From Oscillospiraceae bacterium (GTDB taxonomy: Bacteria > Bacillota > Clostridia > Oscillospirales > Acutalibacteraceae), in the NCBI GenBank assembly GCA_015066525.1, contig SVOG01000042.1, forward strand, positions 1 through 64,000: a stretch of 64,000 nucleotides of DNA, read 5' to 3'. The translations under genes were made by a program, and so were the position numbers. The notes under the pieces were generated by a model. It was not told the origin of the DNA and did not search any database. It was given only the letters and a program-made list of their open reading frames with translations. Positions 19,450 to 29,372 of the stretch are shown piece by piece (positions within the stretch are counted from its first letter, which is position 1; each line of letters starts with the position of its first letter).

Positions 19450-20351
19450 TATTCCTTAACCTCCTTTACCTTGACTGTCTTGGAGGCAATCTTATTCTTC
19501 CAATACGGAACGCCGAGGAAGATTGCCACAACGAGTGCAATAAAGAGCTTGAGGTCGTTCGGGTTGAGACCGAGACGAAGTACAAGCGTAATCACCACAT
19601 AGTAGATAACGCCGCCGATAGCCACCGCAACAAGTTTGAGCGCAAAATTCTTGAAAATCTTGCCGAACAATACTTCTCCGATGATGACTGCAGCAAGACC
19701 GATAACAATCGCGCCACGGCCCATATTGACATCCGCATAACCCTGGAACTGGGTCAGCATTGCGCCGGAAAGTGCAACGATACCGTTGGAAAGCACGAGA
19801 CCGATAACCTTATTCGTATCGGTATTGATACCGTTTGCGCGGGACATCGCCTCGTTATTACCCGTTGCTCTGAGCCCGAAACCGAGCTCCGTGCCGAAGA
19901 ACCAGTACAAAACGCAGACGACGACAACCACGAAGAGCGCGCCGATAATCAGCGTCTTAGGTACCTCGCCGAGTGAGAACAAAAGGTGATAGTTGCGTGC
20001 GCTGATGGGCTGATTCGCCTTGTTGCCGAGCAGTCGCAGATTCACGGAATACAGCGAAAGCTGGGTCAGAATACCCGCGAGGATGGCAGGAATACCGAAT
20101 TTCGTATGGAAAATACCCGTCGCAAGACCCGCAATGCATCCTGCGCAAAATGCTAAAATCATACTGATATAGACATTCATGCCGTGCGTCATACAGAGCA
20201 CGAGCATCGCGCCGCCCGTACCCATCGAGCCGTCGACGGTCAGGTCGGCTACGTCGAGAACTCTGAAAGTGATATACACACCGATTGCCATGATGCCCCA
20301 AATAAGTCCCTGGGCAGCGGCTCCCGGCAGTGCAGCTAAGAATCCACTCAT
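19449..20351 (-). CDS. ABC transporter permease
   Basis: Multi-TM; GLRATGNNEAMSRANGINTD motif of this permease family; between ATPase and SBP genes. Confidence 0.9.
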   Translation of the reverse strand: MSGFLAALPGAAAQGLIWGIMAIGVYITFRVLDVADLTVDGSMGTGGAMLVLCMTHGMNVYISMILAFCAGCIAGLATGIFHTKFGIPAILAGILTQLSLYSVNLRLLGNKANQPISARNYHLLFSLGEVPKTLIIGALFVVVVVCVLYWFFGTELGFGLRATGNNEAMSRANGINTDTNKVIGLVLSNGIVALSGAMLTQFQGYADVNMGRGAIVIGLAAVIIGEVLFGKIFKNFALKLVAVAIGGVIYYVVITLVLRLGLNPNDLKLFIALVVAIFLGVPYWKNKIASKTVKVKEVKE

Positions 20352-20438
20352 AATGTATCTCCTTAAAGATAATTTTTATTAATAGTTATAAAATCAGCAA
20401 TATATAGAATATCAAAAAAGTGTCAAAAGGTCAAGAAG

Positions 20439-20605
20439 TTTTTTAGGCTCAAGGCTCAAGGATTGCCCTGCGGGCAAAAGGCTCAAGAGAAACGGCGGGC
20501 GTTGCCCGCACCCAGAATTAAAATTGCCGTGCGCAACACCCAACACCTTGAGCCTTGCGTGCGCCAGCGCGCTCCTTAAGCGCAGCGCTCCTTGAGCCTA
20601 AAAAA
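20439..20605. repeat. 167-bp MITE-like/intercistronic element with 15-bp perfect terminal inverted repeats
   Basis: ttttttaggctcaag (20439-20453) and cttgagcctaaaaaa (20591-20605); internal GGCTCAA heptads and hairpins ttgccctgcgggcaa, cgggcgttgcccg. Confidence 0.75.
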
Positions 20606-20638
20606 TTACAGCCGCTCATCGAGCGGCTGTAATTTTTT
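20600..20638 (-). terminator. Strong hairpin/terminator directly after the substrate-binding protein gene
   Basis: aaaaaattacagccgctc-atc-gagcggctgtaatttttt, 18-bp perfect arms. Confidence 0.9.
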
Positions 20639-20645
20639 GATTGAA

Positions 20646-21674
20646 TTATTCAGCGTCGAGCGCCAGCTCCTCATAATCATCGGGAACGGTGATGCCGAGT
20701 GCCTTTGCACGCTCGGGAACATACTTAAAGATAACATCGTCCTTCGTCGGAATCATAATATCCATCGTTGCCGGGTCTTTGCCGTCCTTGAGGATTTCGT
20801 AAGCCATCTTGCCCGCATTTCTGCCGATAGCGTCATAGCTGATGGAAAGTGTTGCAAAACCGCAACCCTTGCAGATACCCTCTTCGCCGGCGATAACCGG
20901 GATATTCGCCTTGGAAACGATGGGTTCGATGGTGCCGGTAGCCTGTGCCATTGTGTTATCCGTCGGGATATAAAGTGCGTCACAGGTATCGCAAGCGGAC
21001 TGTACAACCGATGCGATATCGTTGGTGTCAGCAGCAGTGAATTCCTTAGCCTCGATGCCGAGCTTCTTCAGTTCCTCACCGACTACCTTCGCCTGGTAAA
21101 CAGAGTTTGCCTCGGCGGAGCAGTAAATGATGCCGACTTTCTTGGCATTCGGGGTAAGGGTCTTAAACATGGCAGCCTGCTCGGAAAGCGGTGCGAGGTC
21201 GGAGGTACCGGTTACATTGATACCGGTAGCGCCCGTCCACTTGTCCTCGGGGATATCAAGCGCACTTGCGAAATCAGTAACAGCGGTAGCCACAATCGGA
21301 ATGGTTGTGGTCGACTGAGCCGCAGCCTGAAGAACAGGTGTCGGGTTTGCGAGAATGAGGTCAACGCCGTCCGCTGCAAAGCCGTTTGTGATGGTAGCGC
21401 AGGTCGGGATGTCGCCCGCTGCATTCTCTTCTACGAATTCAATCTTGTTTCCGTCAGCCTCAGCAAGCTTGGTAAGCTCTTCTTTGAAGCCGTTGGTTGC
21501 TGCGTCAAGCGCAGGGTGCTGTACGAGCTGAGCAACACCGACCTTCCAGGTCTTACCTTCCGCCGTGCTCGCATTTTCTGTCTGTGTTCCGCCGTTGGCG
21601 CATGCTGCGAAGATGCCGCCTACCATTGCAACCGCGAGTCCAACGCCGAGAACTTTCTTTACAACTTTATTCAT
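20646..21674 (-). CDS. ABC transporter substrate-binding lipoprotein (TrpX-like family)
   Basis: Lipobox-type signal MNKVVKKVLGVGLAVAMVGGIFAACANGG; periplasmic-binding fold; gene neighbourhood. Confidence 0.92.
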   Translation of the reverse strand: MNKVVKKVLGVGLAVAMVGGIFAACANGGTQTENASTAEGKTWKVGVAQLVQHPALDAATNGFKEELTKLAEADGNKIEFVEENAAGDIPTCATITNGFAADGVDLILANPTPVLQAAAQSTTTIPIVATAVTDFASALDIPEDKWTGATGINVTGTSDLAPLSEQAAMFKTLTPNAKKVGIIYCSAEANSVYQAKVVGEELKKLGIEAKEFTAADTNDIASVVQSACDTCDALYIPTDNTMAQATGTIEPIVSKANIPVIAGEEGICKGCGFATLSISYDAIGRNAGKMAYEILKDGKDPATMDIMIPTKDDVIFKYVPERAKALGITVPDDYEELALDAE

Positions 21675-21987
21675 CTGTAAAATCTCCTTTATGTATTTTT
21701 CGATTTTGTTGCAAGTCACAGTTTAGCACATAAAAGCGCTAAAGTCAACACTTTTTTTGGCGAAACTTCCGTCATCAAAATGTTATCAATTTGTAAACAT
21801 CTCCCCGATTGGGTCCATAATTCCTTGACAAGTACAAGATATTGTTGTAATATAATATGGAAATTCTATATGCCGAGTATTTTGTGATGGCAGATAGGAC
21901 TTTATATTGCATAAAACTGTACCTTTTCTGATGAAATTTTGAGTGAATGCTATTAAAAAATCTAAACAGAAGGAGGTGCTATTGATT

Positions 21988-23544
21988 ATGGTAAAAATTC
22001 CCGTATTAGTGATATTAATAATCGTCGCTCTTGTGATTGGCGGAGCTGTCGGCGCTGTTATCGGCTCTCTTATAAAGGAAAAGAAAGCGCTCAACGACAA
22101 GGAATCCGCTCAGCAGCAGGCGCGCAAGATTATTAATGATGCCTTAGCCGAGGCGGAGTCATCTAAAAAGGCTCAGCTCCTCGAAGCCAAGGACGAAATA
22201 CACAAACTTCGTTCAGACGCCGACAAAGAAATTCGCGAAAGACGAAATGAAGTCCAGCGTCAGGAAAAAAGACTCAATCAGCGCGAGGAATACCTCGATA
22301 AAAGAGCTGATACTCTTGAAAACAAAAGTGAACATTTAAGCGAAAAGCTTAAGCAAGTTGATGAAAGATTACTTGAAATCGATGGCATCAAGAAAAGCCA
22401 GTTTGATATGCTTGAAAGAATCTCGGGTCTCTCCCAGGAGGACGCCAAGAAGCAACTTATGCAGTCCCTCGAGGCAGAGCTCGACGTAGAAAAGAGCAAG
22501 CGTATTCTCGAATACGAGCAGATGATTCGCGACCAGAGCGATGTTCTCGCAAGAGAAATCATCGGCACCGCGATTCAGCGCTGCGCGGCTGACCACACAG
22601 CCGAGACCACCGTTTATGTCGTATCCCTGCCCTCGGATGATATGAAGGGCAGAATCATCGGCAGAGAGGGCAGAAATATCCGCTCCATCGAGCAGATTAC
22701 GGGCGCCGAACTCATCATCGACGATACGCCCGAGGCAATTACAGTCAGCGCCTTCGACCCCGTAAGACGAGAGATTGCACGGCTGACTCTCGAGAAACTC
22801 ATTCAGGACGGCAGAATCCATCCGACCCGAATTGAGGAAATGTACGAAAAGTCCAAAAAAGAGGTCGAGCAGACCATCCGCGCAGAGGGTGAAAAGGCAG
22901 TCATCAGTGCAAACTGCGGCTCCATCCACCCCGAGCTCGTCAAGCTGCTCGGCAAACTCAAATACCGTACCTCCTACGGTCAGAGCGTACTCAAGCACTC
23001 GCTTGAGGTGTCCTATATCGCAGGTCTTATGGCGGCTGAACTCGGCGTAGACGAGAAACAGGCACGCCGTGCAGGACTTCTCCACGATATCGGTAAAGCG
23101 GTCGACCACGAGATGGAAGGCGGTCATATCGCACTCGGTGTCGAGTACGCGCGTAAGTACAAGGAGAGCGAGGCAATCGTTCACGCTATCCAGGCGCACC
23201 ACGGCGACGTGGAATGTAAGACCGTTGTCGCTGCGCTCGTACAGGCAGCGGACGCTGTTTCCGCAGCGAGACCCGGTGCAAGACGCGAAAATATTGAGAA
23301 CTACATCAAGCGCTTACAGCAGCTTGAAGAAATCTCATCAAGTTTCGAAGGTGTTGAAAAGGCTTACGCCATCCAGGCAGGCAGAGAAGTGCGTGTTATG
23401 GTTAAGCCTGAAATCATCGACGACAGCAAGATGCCGCTTATTGCCCGCGAGATTGTGAAGAGAATCGAGGACGAGATGGACTATCCCGGCCAGATTAAGG
23501 TCAACATCATCCGCGAAAGCAGAACATCGGACATCGCAAAATAA
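21988..23544 (+). CDS. rny: Ribonuclease Y
   Basis: N-terminal TM, coiled coil, KH domain [33 protein letters not shown] domain [12 protein letters not shown]. Confidence 0.97.
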   Translation: MVKIPVLVILIIVALVIGGAVGAVIGSLIKEKKALNDKESAQQQARKIINDALAEAESSKKAQLLEAKDEIHKLRSDADKEIRERRNEVQRQEKRLNQREEYLDKRADTLENKSEHLSEKLKQVDERLLEIDGIKKSQFDMLERISGLSQEDAKKQLMQSLEAELDVEKSKRILEYEQMIRDQSDVLAREIIGTAIQRCAADHTAETTVYVVSLPSDDMKGRIIGREGRNIRSIEQITGAELIIDDTPEAITVSAFDPVRREIARLTLEKLIQDGRIHPTRIEEMYEKSKKEVEQTIRAEGEKAVISANCGSIHPELVKLLGKLKYRTSYGQSVLKHSLEVSYIAGLMAAELGVDEKQARRAGLLHDIGKAVDHEMEGGHIALGVEYARKYKESEAIVHAIQAHHGDVECKTVVAALVQAADAVSAARPGARRENIENYIKRLQQLEEISSSFEGVEKAYAIQAGREVRVMVKPEIIDDSKMPLIAREIVKRIEDEMDYPGQIKVNIIRESRTSDIAK

Positions 23545-23545
23545 A

Positions 23546-23578
23546 ACTTTGAGGGGCGGAGCAATCCGCCCTTTTTTG
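23546..23578 (+). terminator. Terminator after rny
   Basis: gggcggagcaatccgcccttttttg. Confidence 0.8.
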
Positions 23579-23590
23579 AAAGGAATTACT

Positions 23591-23884
23591 ATGATTAAAC
23601 ATATTGTATGTTTCAAATTGAGCGACAATTCCCCCGCCGAGGTGCAAAAAGCGGCGGACATCCTCCGCTCAATGGAAGGCAAAGTGCCGCAAATCAGGGA
23701 CATCGAAGTCGGATGCGACTTCCTTCACTCGCCTCGCTCCTTCGACATTATTCTGCAGGTCGTGCTCGACGACGCCGCATCACTCGACGACTACCAGAAC
23801 GACCCCTATCACTGTGAAGTGGTCAAAACGCATATGCACGCCGTCGCAGAGCGTTCTGTCGCGCTCGACTATAACCTCGACTGA
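23591..23884 (+). CDS. Dabb family (stress-responsive alpha/beta barrel) protein
   Basis: MIKHIVCFKLSDNS...GCDFLHSPRSFDIILQVVLDDAASLDDYQNDPYHCEV. Confidence 0.88.
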   Translation: MIKHIVCFKLSDNSPAEVQKAADILRSMEGKVPQIRDIEVGCDFLHSPRSFDIILQVVLDDAASLDDYQNDPYHCEVVKTHMHAVAERSVALDYNLD

Positions 23885-23888
23885 TACA

Positions 23889-23920
23889 ATACCAACCGTT
23901 TCCTCGGTTGGTATTATTTA
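23889..23920 (+). terminator. Terminator
   Basis: aataccaaccgtttcctcggttggtatt hairpin followed by T-rich tract. Confidence 0.8.
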
Positions 23921-23946
23921 TTTATAATATATTTAATTATTTATAA

Positions 23947-23975
23947 TTGACTTTGAATTATATAGTTGCTATAAT
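23947..23975 (+). promoter_or_regulatory. Promoter of the EPS locus
   Basis: TTGACT - 17 bp - TATAAT. Confidence 0.75.
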
Positions 23976-24022
23976 ACATTATGTATCATTATGGGCATCG
24001 TCTGCCCGAATGGAGGTTAAAC

Positions 24023-24841
24023 ATGGAAGAGAACAGAGAAATCGAAATCGACCTGAGAAAAATTGTATATATGATGAGGGACAAGCTGATATATATCTTC
24101 CTCATCACGATTCTGGGCGGTGTTTTGCTGGGCGCATTTACACAGCTCTTTATTACGCCGACTTATACCGCGACGGTAAAGTTCTTTGCCAAGAGCAGCA
24201 CAAGCCAAATCAGCACCTCCTCGACCAAAACCGAGGCGGAACTCAACGCCGAGGAAAAACTCGCCGAGCTCTATGTATACATCATCCAGAGCGACACGGT
24301 GGTGGACAAGGTTGCCAAGGAATTACAGATTAACAACGCCAAGGAAATCAAGGAATCCATCAAGGCAAAGGCAGTTGAGGGCATCCAGGCGTTCACCGTA
24401 ACGGTCACCCATCCCAACCCCGACACGGCGGAAAAAATTGCCAACGCCATCGCGCGCATCGCGCCCGACGAAGTCGTCAAGATTGTCGAGGGCGGCGGCA
24501 TCAAAGTCATCGACTACGCCAAGGTGCCGAAGAAACCTTCGTCACCGAATCTCAAGCGTAATATCCTCATCGGCGCGCTTGCCGGTTTTGTGCTCTCATT
24601 TGCGGCATTCTTCATCTATGAAGTATTCGACACCTCGATTACCGAGACGAAGGACCTCGTCAGAGAGTTCGACATTCCCGTACTCGGTACCATCCCGCGC
24701 CTCGATTCCAAGAGCAATGCGGACAAGTCCTCCCGCACGGAGGCGCCTGTTTCGGCAAAAACAGAGGTGCAGCCGAGCGATTCCCTGTTAAAAAGTATTC
24801 AGTCTGTGAAAGGAGAAGTGTCAAATGAGCAAAAGAAATAA
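24023..24841 (+). CDS. Wzz-type capsular polysaccharide chain-length/co-polymerase protein (YveK/CpsC-like)
   Basis: Two TM segments flanking an extracytoplasmic domain; IDYAKVPKKPSSPN before TM2; next to BY-kinase. Confidence 0.9.
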   Translation: MEENREIEIDLRKIVYMMRDKLIYIFLITILGGVLLGAFTQLFITPTYTATVKFFAKSSTSQISTSSTKTEAELNAEEKLAELYVYIIQSDTVVDKVAKELQINNAKEIKESIKAKAVEGIQAFTVTVTHPNPDTAEKIANAIARIAPDEVVKIVEGGGIKVIDYAKVPKKPSSPNLKRNILIGALAGFVLSFAAFFIYEVFDTSITETKDLVREFDIPVLGTIPRLDSKSNADKSSRTEAPVSAKTEVQPSDSLLKSIQSVKGEVSNEQKK

Positions 24842-25580
24842 GAGAAGAAAGCTTGCGGAAAACAACGGTTTTAACCGCGCTGACCCGAATAAAATCCTCA
24901 GTGCCGACACCTCCTTCCAGGTAAAAGAGGCATATAACTCCATCCGAACGAATCTGCTCTTCAGCCAGCAGGGTGAGAAGTGCCCCATATTCGTCATCAC
25001 CAGCCCGACAGCAAATAACGGCAAGACGATTAACACGATTAATCTCGCCGTCAGTTTCGCACAGATGGGCAAAAAGACGCTGATTATCGACTCCGATATG
25101 CGTAACCCCACGATGCACAGAATGTTCTCCATCCCCGTGAAGAACGGACTGAGCGAAATTCTCGCGGGTCTCACCGACAGCATCTCAGTCTCCAAGACAC
25201 AGATTGAGAATCTCTCCGTGCTCACCGCGGGCAAGATTCCCCCGAACCCGGCGGAGCTCCTCTCCTCGAGCCGTATGGATAAGCTTCTCGATTTCGTCAA
25301 GGAGCATTACGACTGCGTGTTCATCGACACGCCGCCGATTAATATTGTCACCGACTCCACTCTCTTTGCACAGAAGGTAACGGGTTACGTACTCATCATC
25401 AAGACGGATACGACGAATATCAACGATGTCAAAACCACCGTATCCAACCTCGAGAAGGTGGACGCCGACATCCTCGGCTTTATCCTCAACGATGTCAGCT
25501 CGGACAAGAAGAAGTACTACTATTCTTATTACCGAAAGTACAACTATAATTACAATTACAACTATAACTACAACTATTAA
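24825..25580 (+). CDS. CpsD/CapB-family tyrosine-protein kinase (BY-kinase) with Tyr-rich tail
   Basis: TSPTANNGKTINTINLAVSFAQMGKKTLIIDSDMRNP; C-terminal YYYSYYRKYNYNYNYNYNYNY. Confidence 0.93.
   Translation: MSKRNKRRKLAENNGFNRADPNKILSADTSFQVKEAYNSIRTNLLFSQQGEKCPIFVITSPTANNGKTINTINLAVSFAQMGKKTLIIDSDMRNPTMHRMFSIPVKNGLSEILAGLTDSISVSKTQIENLSVLTAGKIPPNPAELLSSSRMDKLLDFVKEHYDCVFIDTPPINIVTDSTLFAQKVTGYVLIIKTDTTNINDVKTTVSNLEKVDADILGFILNDVSSDKKKYYYSYYRKYNYNYNYNYNYNY
25539..25577 (+). repeat. In-frame 6-bp microsatellite encoding (Tyr-Asn)n
   Basis: tacaac tataat tacaat tacaac tataac tacaac tat. Confidence 0.95.
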
Positions 25581-25592
25581 TCAGGTGATAAA

Positions 25593-27071
25593 ATGAACAG
25601 AAAGGGTAAGGTGCAGTTCTGGCTCGAATTCATCTTCGACCTGGTGTGCCTGGTGATAGCAAACGCGCTGTCCTTCCTTGTATTTCATTACATATATGTC
25701 AAAATCGGCTACTATCCTCCAAGCGAATGGTTGCGCTATTTTCTCGCGCTGCTGCTGGCATTCATCGTCGTATTTACAGGTTTTTACTCCAGCATTGACA
25801 TCAAGCAGCGCAACCGCAAAAACGAAATGATCTCGCTGATACGCAACTCCTCGCTGACCTATCTGATATTCTCGGCGTTCATCCTGCTCATCAAGAGCCC
25901 GATTATCGAATCGCGCTTTATGCTGCTTGGCAGTTTCCTCTTCTACACAGCCCTGCTCGCGCCTGAGAAATATTTTCTCAAGCGCTGGATTACGGGATTC
26001 TTTACGCACAGCAAAACCGCTTCTCTCGTCGGTATTATCACGACGAGCGACATCGCCGAAGAATTCGTCAAGGGTATCAAGGAGGACTGGTCGCTGAACG
26101 TATCGGGTATTATCCTCGCTGACAAAGTGTTTTCCCGCTCCACTGTCACGACAAACGGTGCGGTAATTCCCGAAGAACGCGTGGTATTTCCCAAAAGCAT
26201 CTGCGACATTCCCGTCGTCTCGAGCGACGATACCTTTATGGATTGGGTGCGTTCAGCGCCGCTCGACGAGGTATTCATCAATCTCGACCACGCATCCAAC
26301 GATGAAATCCAGGAAATCATCGAGGAACTCGAGGATATGGGCATCACGGTCCACCTCAACATTCCCCGACTGACAAAAATGCTCGACCAGAGCAAATTCA
26401 ACAACATCAACTGCCGTGTTTACGCGGGTTACCCGATGGCGACCTTCGCGGCAACGCAGTATAACACCGCGTCCCTCGCGGCAAAGCGCATCTTCGACAT
26501 CTTCGCGGGGTTCATCGGCTGTCTCGTCGCACTCATCGCGATGGCAATCGTGGCAATTCCGCTCAAGAAAGAATCCGAAGGACCGCTGATATTCAAGCAG
26601 CAGCGCGTCGGCAAAAACGGCAGACTCTTTAACATCTATAAAATCCGCTCGATGTACGCCGACGCTGAAGAGCGCAAGGCGGAACTGATGAAAGAAAATG
26701 AAATGGACGGGCTGATGTTTAAGATGTCCGACGACCCGCGCATTACGAAGGTCGGCAAATTTATCCGCAAGTACAGCATCGACGAACTGCCGCAATTTTT
26801 CAACGTCATCAAGGGCGAGATGAGTCTCGTCGGCACAAGACCGCCGACCATCGAAGAATTTGAGGCATACGAGAGCCGCCACAAGCGCCGCCTCTCGATG
26901 CGCCCCGGCATCACGGGAATGTGGCAGGTCAGCGGACGCAGCGACATCACCGACTTTGAAGAAGTGGTGGAACTCGACTGCAAATACATCGACGAATGGT
27001 CCGTCGGACTGGATATTAAAATCCTGTTCAAGACCGTATTCGTCGTATTAACGCACAAGGGAGCAGAATAA
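25593..27071 (+). CDS. Exopolysaccharide polyprenyl glycosylphosphotransferase (priming transferase)
   Basis: Multi-TM N-terminus; bacterial sugar transferase domain KRIFDIFAGFIGC...FKQQRVGKNGRLFNIYKIRSMY...MSLVGTRPP. Confidence 0.94.
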   Translation: MNRKGKVQFWLEFIFDLVCLVIANALSFLVFHYIYVKIGYYPPSEWLRYFLALLLAFIVVFTGFYSSIDIKQRNRKNEMISLIRNSSLTYLIFSAFILLIKSPIIESRFMLLGSFLFYTALLAPEKYFLKRWITGFFTHSKTASLVGIITTSDIAEEFVKGIKEDWSLNVSGIILADKVFSRSTVTTNGAVIPEERVVFPKSICDIPVVSSDDTFMDWVRSAPLDEVFINLDHASNDEIQEIIEELEDMGITVHLNIPRLTKMLDQSKFNNINCRVYAGYPMATFAATQYNTASLAAKRIFDIFAGFIGCLVALIAMAIVAIPLKKESEGPLIFKQQRVGKNGRLFNIYKIRSMYADAEERKAELMKENEMDGLMFKMSDDPRITKVGKFIRKYSIDELPQFFNVIKGEMSLVGTRPPTIEEFEAYESRHKRRLSMRPGITGMWQVSGRSDITDFEEVVELDCKYIDEWSVGLDIKILFKTVFVVLTHKGAE

Positions 27072-28184
27072 GTGAAAATCGCTATGTTAGGTCACAAGAG
27101 AATACCCTCGCGTGAAGGCGGCATCGAAATCGTCGTGGGCGAACTGTCGCAGCGTATGGCAGCGCACGGTCACACGGTTTGCGCCTACAACCGCAAGAGC
27201 GACCACATAGCGGGCAAACAATACGAAAAAATCAACGAGTATAACGGCGTTCGCATTAAATGGGTAAAAACCCCGAACGCGTCGAAGCTCAACGCCATCG
27301 TGTACAGCTTCTTTGCGACAGTGCGCGCGATATGCGGCGGCTATGATATTCTGCATTACCACGCCGAAGGACCCTGTGCCATGTTACCGCTGGCAAAACT
27401 CTGCGGCAAAAAATGCGTCGCAACCATTCACGGGCTCGACTGGCAGCGCGCGAAATGGGGCGGCTTTGCAACAAAATTCTTAAAGTACGGCGAAAAATGC
27501 GCCGCAAAATATGCCGACGAGGTCATCGTGCTGTCCAAAAATGTGCAGCAGTATTTCCTTGCGACCTACGGCAGAGAAACAAAATATATTCCAAACGGCA
27601 TCTCCGCTCCCGAGCATATCGGCGCGGAGATTCTCCACGAGAAGTACCGTCTCGACAAGGACGGATACCTCCTTTTCCTCGGCAGACTGGTGCCCGAGAA
27701 GGGAGTGCACTATCTCATTCATGCCTACCAAACTCTCGACACCGATAAAAAACTCGTCATCGCCGGCGGCGCAAGCCACACGAACGAATATGAACGCGCC
27801 CTGCACGAAATGGCGGGCGACGATGTCATTTTCACAGGGTTTGTCCAGGGAGATGAACTCGGCGCGCTGTATTCCAACGCGTATCTCTATTGCCTGCCGA
27901 GCGACCTCGAGGGAATGCCCATCAGCCTGCTCGAAGCGATGAGTTACGGCTGTGCGTGCCTGACCTCGGATATTCCCGAATGCACTGAAGTGTGCGGCGA
28001 AAACGCCGTTTATTTCCAAAAGGGCAACGAACGTGACCTCGCAGAAAAGCTCGCCGCCCTGCTTGCGGACAGCGCGACTGTCGAAAGGCTCCGCCGCGAC
28101 AGCGCCGCCTATATCTGCGACAAATTCAACTGGGACGAGGTCACCGCAAAAACACTCGAACTTTACGAAGGACTGCTGTCATGA
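27072..28184 (+). CDS. Family 4 glycosyltransferase
   Basis: HKRIPSREGGIEIVVGELS...ATIHGLDWQRAKWG...FLGRLVPEKGVHYLIHAY...PSDLEGMPISLLEAMSYG. Confidence 0.92.
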   Translation: MKIAMLGHKRIPSREGGIEIVVGELSQRMAAHGHTVCAYNRKSDHIAGKQYEKINEYNGVRIKWVKTPNASKLNAIVYSFFATVRAICGGYDILHYHAEGPCAMLPLAKLCGKKCVATIHGLDWQRAKWGGFATKFLKYGEKCAAKYADEVIVLSKNVQQYFLATYGRETKYIPNGISAPEHIGAEILHEKYRLDKDGYLLFLGRLVPEKGVHYLIHAYQTLDTDKKLVIAGGASHTNEYERALHEMAGDDVIFTGFVQGDELGALYSNAYLYCLPSDLEGMPISLLEAMSYGCACLTSDIPECTEVCGENAVYFQKGNERDLAEKLAALLADSATVERLRRDSAAYICDKFNWDEVTAKTLELYEGLLS

Positions 28185-29359
28185 AAATCTTAATGGTCAA
28201 CAAATTTCTCTACCCAAACGGCGGGTCGGAGACCTATATCTTCAATCTCGGCGAGCAGCTCATGTCACTCGGACACGAGGTGCAATACTTCGGGATGGAG
28301 CATGAGGGCAGATGCGTCGAGAACCACGCACAGCAGTACACGACCGATATGGATTTTCACGGTGGGAGCAAACTGAAAAAACTGACCTACCCTGTCAAGA
28401 CGATTTACTCCGCCGAGGCAAAGCGCAAGATGAAAATCGTGCTCGATGATTTTCAGCCTGACGTCATCCATATCAACAACTTTAACTATCAGCTCACGCC
28501 GAGCATTCTCTACGCCGCGCAACACTACAAAACACGCGCCGGAAAACCGGTGAAAATCGTCTACACCGCGCACGACCACCAGCTAATTTGTCCGAATCAT
28601 CTGATGTTTGATGCCGACGGCAATCCCTGCACGGCGTGTATCGGCGGTAAGTTTTCGCACTGCGCCAAAAAGAATTGTATCCACGCTTCCAAGGCGAAGA
28701 GCCTCATCGGAACTGCCGAGGCAACACTCTACAAGATACTCGGCACTTACCGGTATCTGGATACCATCATCTGCTGCAGCGAGTCGCTGAAAGACAAAAT
28801 GGACACCAATCCCATCTTTGCCGGCAAAACCGTGGCACTGCATAATTTCATTGAAAAGCAACCGAAAAAAGAGGTCAAAAAAGAGAATTATGCCCTCTAC
28901 TTCGGCAGGTACGGCAAGGAAAAGGGCGTTGCCTTAATTCCGCAAGTCAGCGATATTTCATTTATCTGCGCCGGTTCGGGCGAACTTGAGCCTCTGTTGG
29001 ACAGCGCACCGAATGTGAAAAATGTCGGCTTCAAAACCGGTGAAGAGCTCGAAATGCTCATCCGAAAAGCCGCCTGTTCTGTCTGTCCGAGCACCTGCTT
29101 TGACAACTGCCCGTTCTCCGTAATGGAAAGCATTATGTACGGCACGCCCGTCGTTGGCGCCGACATCGGCGGTATTCCCGAGCTGATTGAGAAGGGCAAA
29201 ACGGGCGTCCTCTTTGAAAGCGGCAACAGCGCCGACTTTGAACGCGCGATAAAAGAAGCAATGCGACATTCCGAAGAAATGAGCAAGCACTGCTTTGCGG
29301 CAGAATTCGACACCGCACAGACCTACTGTGATAAACTGATAGAAATCTATACTTCGTAA
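28181..29359 (+). CDS. Family 4 glycosyltransferase
   Basis: KFLYPNGGSETYIFNLGEQLMSLGHEV...CPSTCFDNCPFSVMESIMYGTPVVGADIGGIPELI. Confidence 0.92.
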   Translation: MKILMVNKFLYPNGGSETYIFNLGEQLMSLGHEVQYFGMEHEGRCVENHAQQYTTDMDFHGGSKLKKLTYPVKTIYSAEAKRKMKIVLDDFQPDVIHINNFNYQLTPSILYAAQHYKTRAGKPVKIVYTAHDHQLICPNHLMFDADGNPCTACIGGKFSHCAKKNCIHASKAKSLIGTAEATLYKILGTYRYLDTIICCSESLKDKMDTNPIFAGKTVALHNFIEKQPKKEVKKENYALYFGRYGKEKGVALIPQVSDISFICAGSGELEPLLDSAPNVKNVGFKTGEELEMLIRKAACSVCPSTCFDNCPFSVMESIMYGTPVVGADIGGIPELIEKGKTGVLFESGNSADFERAIKEAMRHSEEMSKHCFAAEFDTAQTYCDKLIEIYTS

Positions 29360-29372
29360 GAGGTAAACACAA

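Noticed and set aside
25539-25577. Hexamer repeat as an assembly artefact
   Set aside because: It keeps frame and encodes a Tyr-rich tail expected for BY-kinases, so it is probably real; still worth read checking.
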